Shown: piece after piece, positions 61,293 through 64,000 of the stretch
Layout of the letters: each line of letters begins with the position of its first letter
Numbering within the stretch: position 1 is the first letter of the stretch
DNA from: Acidobacteriota bacterium
GTDB lineage: Bacteria; Acidobacteriota; UBA6911; RPQK01; JAJDTT01
Assembly: GCA_028874215.1 (NCBI GenBank)
Contig: JAPPLF010000087.1
Span: forward strand, 1 to 64,000
DNA: 64,000 bases
Direction: 5' to 3'
Notes under the pieces: generated by a model
What the model saw: the letters and a program-made list of their open reading frames with translations, nothing else
Told to the model about the DNA's origin: nothing
Database searches by the model: none
Program-made: the position numbers and the translations under genes

Positions 61293-62471
61293 ATGAAGCT
61301 GAACCAGGACGTCATCGATCGTGTGAACCGGGCCGTCCGCCCGGACCGGCTGACGGAATTGGCCGTCGACCTCATCCGGATCCCCAGCCCTACCCAGCAC
61401 GCCGCCGCGGTAGCGGACCTTATGGCGGAGGTTCTGGCGGCCGAAGGTTTCGAAGTCGGCCGGCCGGAGGCCGCATGGCCCCGGTCCCCGGCCGTGGTCA
61501 CCCGGTACGAATCGGGAGTTCCGGGACGAACCCTCCAGTTCAACGGCCACCTGGATACGGTGCATCTTCCCTTCGTTCCTCCCCGCATCGAGGACGGAAT
61601 CCTCTACGGGAGCGGGGCCTCCGACATGAAAGCCGGCGTGGCCGCCATGTGCGAGGCTCTGCTGGCGGTTCGGGATTCGCACGTCTTGGAGGCCGGAGGG
61701 ATCCTGCTCACGGCTCACGACCTGCACGAGGCTCCATGGGGCCGGGGCCAGCAGTTGACGGCGCTGATCGATGCGGGGTATGTGGGAGACGCCGCGCTGT
61801 TGCCGGAATACCTCTCCAATATTCTCCCGGTCGTGGGCCGGGGCATGGCCAACGTCGAGGTGACCCTCAGCCGGGAGGGAACCCCGGTGCATGAGGTTCT
61901 GGGGGGCTTGGGGAAGCCTCGGGTCATCGTCGCCGGCGCGGACCTGGTGAACCGGCTCGAGGCCCTCGACCGGAGCTTGACCGGCAGGACGCATCCCCTG
62001 GCCGGGCGGGAGAGCGTCTTCGTCGGCAAGGTCGAGGGGGGAGAGATCTACAACCAGTCGCCCACCGAGTTTCGTCTCGCCGGCACCTGCAGGTGGTTGC
62101 CGGGGACGGCCGTTGACCAGGTTCGAAAACGGTTTCTGGAGGCCGTCGACGCGATGGAGACACCGTCCGGAATCCAGGTTGATGCCCGGTTTCACTACCG
62201 GCGGGACGCCTTCGAGATGGACCTGGAGCATCCTCTGGTCGGCGCGTTCGAGGATTCCTGCCGGGCAGTCATGGGCCGAACATTGCCGCATGGCGCCAAG
62301 CCCTTCATCGACGACGGCAATACCCTGGGGGAGCTGGCCGGTATCGAGACCATCACGCACGGTCCGCGGGCCACGGGGGCTCACACGACCGGGGAGCAGG
62401 TTCCGGTGGATGACCTGATCCGGGTGGCCAAAGTCTACGCCTGTGCCGCGGTTGCGTTCTGCGCCGGGTAG
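61293..62471 (+). CDS. M20-family metallopeptidase/deacylase
   Basis: A 392-residue protein of the ArgE/DapE/carboxypeptidase G2 family. Zinc ligands appear in FNGHLDTV and SGASDMKAG, and THGPRATGAHTTGE gives the C-terminal histidine. The usual catalytic EE region is altered: TAHDLHEAPWG replaces the common DEExG, so activity or specificity may be unusual. It probably hydrolyses an N-acyl or peptide bond of a small molecule. Cotranscribed after the LLM gene (45 nt). Confidence 0.8.
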   Translation: MKLNQDVIDRVNRAVRPDRLTELAVDLIRIPSPTQHAAAVADLMAEVLAAEGFEVGRPEAAWPRSPAVVTRYESGVPGRTLQFNGHLDTVHLPFVPPRIEDGILYGSGASDMKAGVAAMCEALLAVRDSHVLEAGGILLTAHDLHEAPWGRGQQLTALIDAGYVGDAALLPEYLSNILPVVGRGMANVEVTLSREGTPVHEVLGGLGKPRVIVAGADLVNRLEALDRSLTGRTHPLAGRESVFVGKVEGGEIYNQSPTEFRLAGTCRWLPGTAVDQVRKRFLEAVDAMETPSGIQVDARFHYRRDAFEMDLEHPLVGAFEDSCRAVMGRTLPHGAKPFIDDGNTLGELAGIETITHGPRATGAHTTGEQVPVDDLIRVAKVYACAAVAFCAG

Positions 62472-62473
62472 GA

Positions 62474-62491
62474 GGCGGTTTTCTAACCGCC
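62474..62491 (+). repeat. Palindromic hairpin after the M20 peptidase stop
   Basis: GGCGGTT-TTCT-AACCGCC, a perfect 7-bp stem. With the TAG stop it reads TAGGAGGCGGTTTTCTAACC, in the same format as the elements after the UxaC-like and recA genes. Confidence 0.5.
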
Positions 62492-62559
62492 GTATTCGAA
62501 ATGAGGAACGGGAGACTGGAAGTCGCCCCTCCTTTTTCTTTGATAGAAGAGAGGCAAGT

Positions 62560-63990
62560 GTGAAGGACAAAGAATCGTACGCACCGCGGGGGGCAAAGGA
62601 GCCGGTGGTGGCTGCCCGCACCGAATCCATTCCTGCTGAAAGGACGGGGGAGGAGCAGTTCCTGCGGCAAATCCTGGTTCGGGCCCAGATGAGCGAGTTT
62701 GCCCAGGATCCCTTCATCATGTCCCGGGCCAACGGTGTTCACTACTGGGACGTTCACGGCAAGCAGTACCTGGACGGGATCTCGGGAATCTACGTCGTCT
62801 CCGTGGGGCATTCCAATCCACGGGTCATGGACGCGATTCGCCGGCAGATGGAGGTGCTGCATTTCTCACCTACCATGCACGGCAGCAATCCTCTCGCCGT
62901 CGAGCTGGCCAATCGCCTGGTGGCCGTGGCTCCGGGAGACCTGGACGCGGTCAAGCTTCTGAGCGGAGGATCGGAGGTGACCGAAGCGGCCATCACCATG
63001 GCCCGCCAATACCATCGTTTGACCGGGAACTCCACCAAGTACAAGATCATCTCCCGCTACCAGTCGTGGCACGGATCGACCATGGGGTCCCTCTCCGCAT
63101 CGGGACTGACCAGCCGCCGGAGCATGCGGGAACCTTTGGCGCCGGGCTTCATCCACGTCTTTCCCCCCACCTGCTACCGCTGTCCCTTCGGCAAGGAATA
63201 TCCGGACTGCGAGATCACCTGCGCGAGCCTCATCGGCGACGTGATCGAGAGCGAGGGTCCGGAGACCGTCGCCGCCGTCATCGTGGAGCCCATCGGCCAC
63301 ACCGGGGGCATTATCGAACCGCCCGAGGAGTACCTGCCTCAACTGCGGGAACTTTGCGACCGGCACAACGTCCTCCTCATCTTCGACGAGATCATCACCG
63401 GTATGGGGCGGACCGGCCGGATGTTCGCCGCCGAAACCTTCGGAGTCCTTCCCGACCTCCTCTGTGTAGGGAAGGGACTGTCGGGCGGGTACGCTCCCCT
63501 GTCGGCGATGCTCTGCCGCCGGCATATCGCCGATGCCTTCTGGGGAGACCCGGCCACCAATCCGGGGTTCGTCGCCGGTCACACGTTCGAGGGGAATCCC
63601 ATTTCGTGCAGGGCCGGCCTGGCGACGCTGGCCGAGATCGTGGAGCGGGACCTCTGCGCCAACGCTCGTGAAGTGGGGGGCCATCTCCGGCGCGGACTGG
63701 AGGGACTCCGGCGCCACGGCATCATCGGCGACATTCGTGGCCGGGGTCTGTTCCTGGGCGTCGAGTTCGTCCGGAACCCGGAGACCAGGGAACCCTTCTC
63801 CGACCGGATCTCCATCGGAAAGCGCATCGGCAAGAGGGCCCTGGAACATGGTTTGCTGACCCGGTTCGATCCCAACTGGATCGCACTGGGGCCGCCGCTC
63901 ATTCTGACCCCCGCGGAGGCCGACCAGATCGTGGAGATCCTGGATCGGAGCATCGGAGAGATCCTCGCCGAATTGGAGGAAGCAAAGTGA
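62560..63990 (+). CDS. Class III (PLP-dependent) aminotransferase
   Basis: A 476-residue PLP enzyme. YLDGISGIYVVSVGHSNP at the start, LLIFDEIITGMGRTG with the cofactor aspartate, and LLCVGKGLSGGYAPLS with the Schiff-base lysine define class III aminotransferases. It uses omega-amino acids, amines or similar donors. The GTG at 62560 has GAGAGG at good spacing; a later ATG is less likely. It is the last gene of the window, and a GTG at 63987 overlaps its stop as the probable start of another gene that runs off the end. Confidence 0.85.
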   Translation: MKDKESYAPRGAKEPVVAARTESIPAERTGEEQFLRQILVRAQMSEFAQDPFIMSRANGVHYWDVHGKQYLDGISGIYVVSVGHSNPRVMDAIRRQMEVLHFSPTMHGSNPLAVELANRLVAVAPGDLDAVKLLSGGSEVTEAAITMARQYHRLTGNSTKYKIISRYQSWHGSTMGSLSASGLTSRRSMREPLAPGFIHVFPPTCYRCPFGKEYPDCEITCASLIGDVIESEGPETVAAVIVEPIGHTGGIIEPPEEYLPQLRELCDRHNVLLIFDEIITGMGRTGRMFAAETFGVLPDLLCVGKGLSGGYAPLSAMLCRRHIADAFWGDPATNPGFVAGHTFEGNPISCRAGLATLAEIVERDLCANAREVGGHLRRGLEGLRRHGIIGDIRGRGLFLGVEFVRNPETREPFSDRISIGKRIGKRALEHGLLTRFDPNWIALGPPLILTPAEADQIVEILDRSIGEILAELEEAK

Positions 63991-64000
63991 CGGACGCCGC

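Noticed and set aside
63987-64000. GTG overlapping the aminotransferase stop as the next gene
   Set aside because: Probably real, but only 14 nt are visible, so no feature can be supported.

Overview
The window is GC-rich, densely coded bacterial DNA with no rRNA, phage structural genes, CRISPR array or complete insertion sequence. The mix is typical of Acidobacteriota-like, metabolically versatile heterotrophs: Tat-exported DUF1501 and DUF1549/DUF1553 proteins with c-type haem motifs, sialidase-like beta-propellers, a polyproline TonB with ExbB and two ExbD proteins, and many amidohydrolases. That placement is an inference from gene style, since no phylogenetic marker was compared.

Layout. 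1-2.5 kb: an ABC-2-type permease with a soluble C-terminal domain, preceded by a second, apparently frameshifted copy of that domain. 2.5-12 kb: an accessory block with a DMFase-beta-like Tat protein, a nucleotidyltransferase, a DUF1501 protein, a large haem-motif PSD1 protein, a glucuronate-isomerase-family enzyme and, convergent, a sialidase-like lipoprotein. 12-19 kb, minus strand: tRNA-Thr, a small TPR protein, a pair of M16 peptidase subunits (one with the zinc motif, one without), a secreted protein of unknown function, and an overlapping trio (AI-2E-type permease, alpha/beta hydrolase, THEP1-like NTPase). 18.9-25.3 kb: a methyltransferase, a 274-bp element with 19-bp terminal inverted repeats, an overlapping ECF sigma / anti-sigma / Spy-like operon with a SigW-like promoter motif, a beta-barrel protein, a DUF4159 protein, an S41 protease homologue with a degenerate catalytic dyad, and HU.

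25.4-35 kb is a core information-processing block: tRNA-Val, thrS-infC-rpmI-rplT-pheS-pheT, a short coiled-coil protein and zapA, a 6S RNA candidate, rny and ymdB. Here ThrRS lacks its TGS domain and PheRS beta lacks its EMAPII-like tRNA-binding domain. 35-43 kb holds uvrA (minus), a beta-propeller protein, and tgt-yajC-secD-secF. 43.3-46.6 kb is a TonB-ExbB-ExbD-ExbD-TPR lipoprotein energy-transduction cluster behind a good sigma-70 promoter. 46.9-51.5 kb has spoT/relA, rpmB, a 3-hydroxyacyl-CoA dehydrogenase and recA.

Next to tRNA-Gln (51.6 kb) is a small metal-handling island: a Fur-family regulator, a MerC-like protein, and a 589-aa permease that appears to join a ZIP-like N-terminal half to an ArsP/SO_0444-type permease. 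Two palindromic Fur-type sites lie in front of the first two genes. The last 9 kb is a catabolic-looking block: a MetE-C-like protein, two amidohydrolases, an alkyltransferase-like (ATL) protein, a second sialidase-like protein, a luciferase-like flavin oxidoreductase, an M20 peptidase and a class III aminotransferase.

The observations most worth a second look are the palindromic hairpin family that abuts stop codons (four copies), the TIR element next to the ECF promoter, the pseudo-S41 protease, the shortened tRNA synthetases, and the fused metal permease island.
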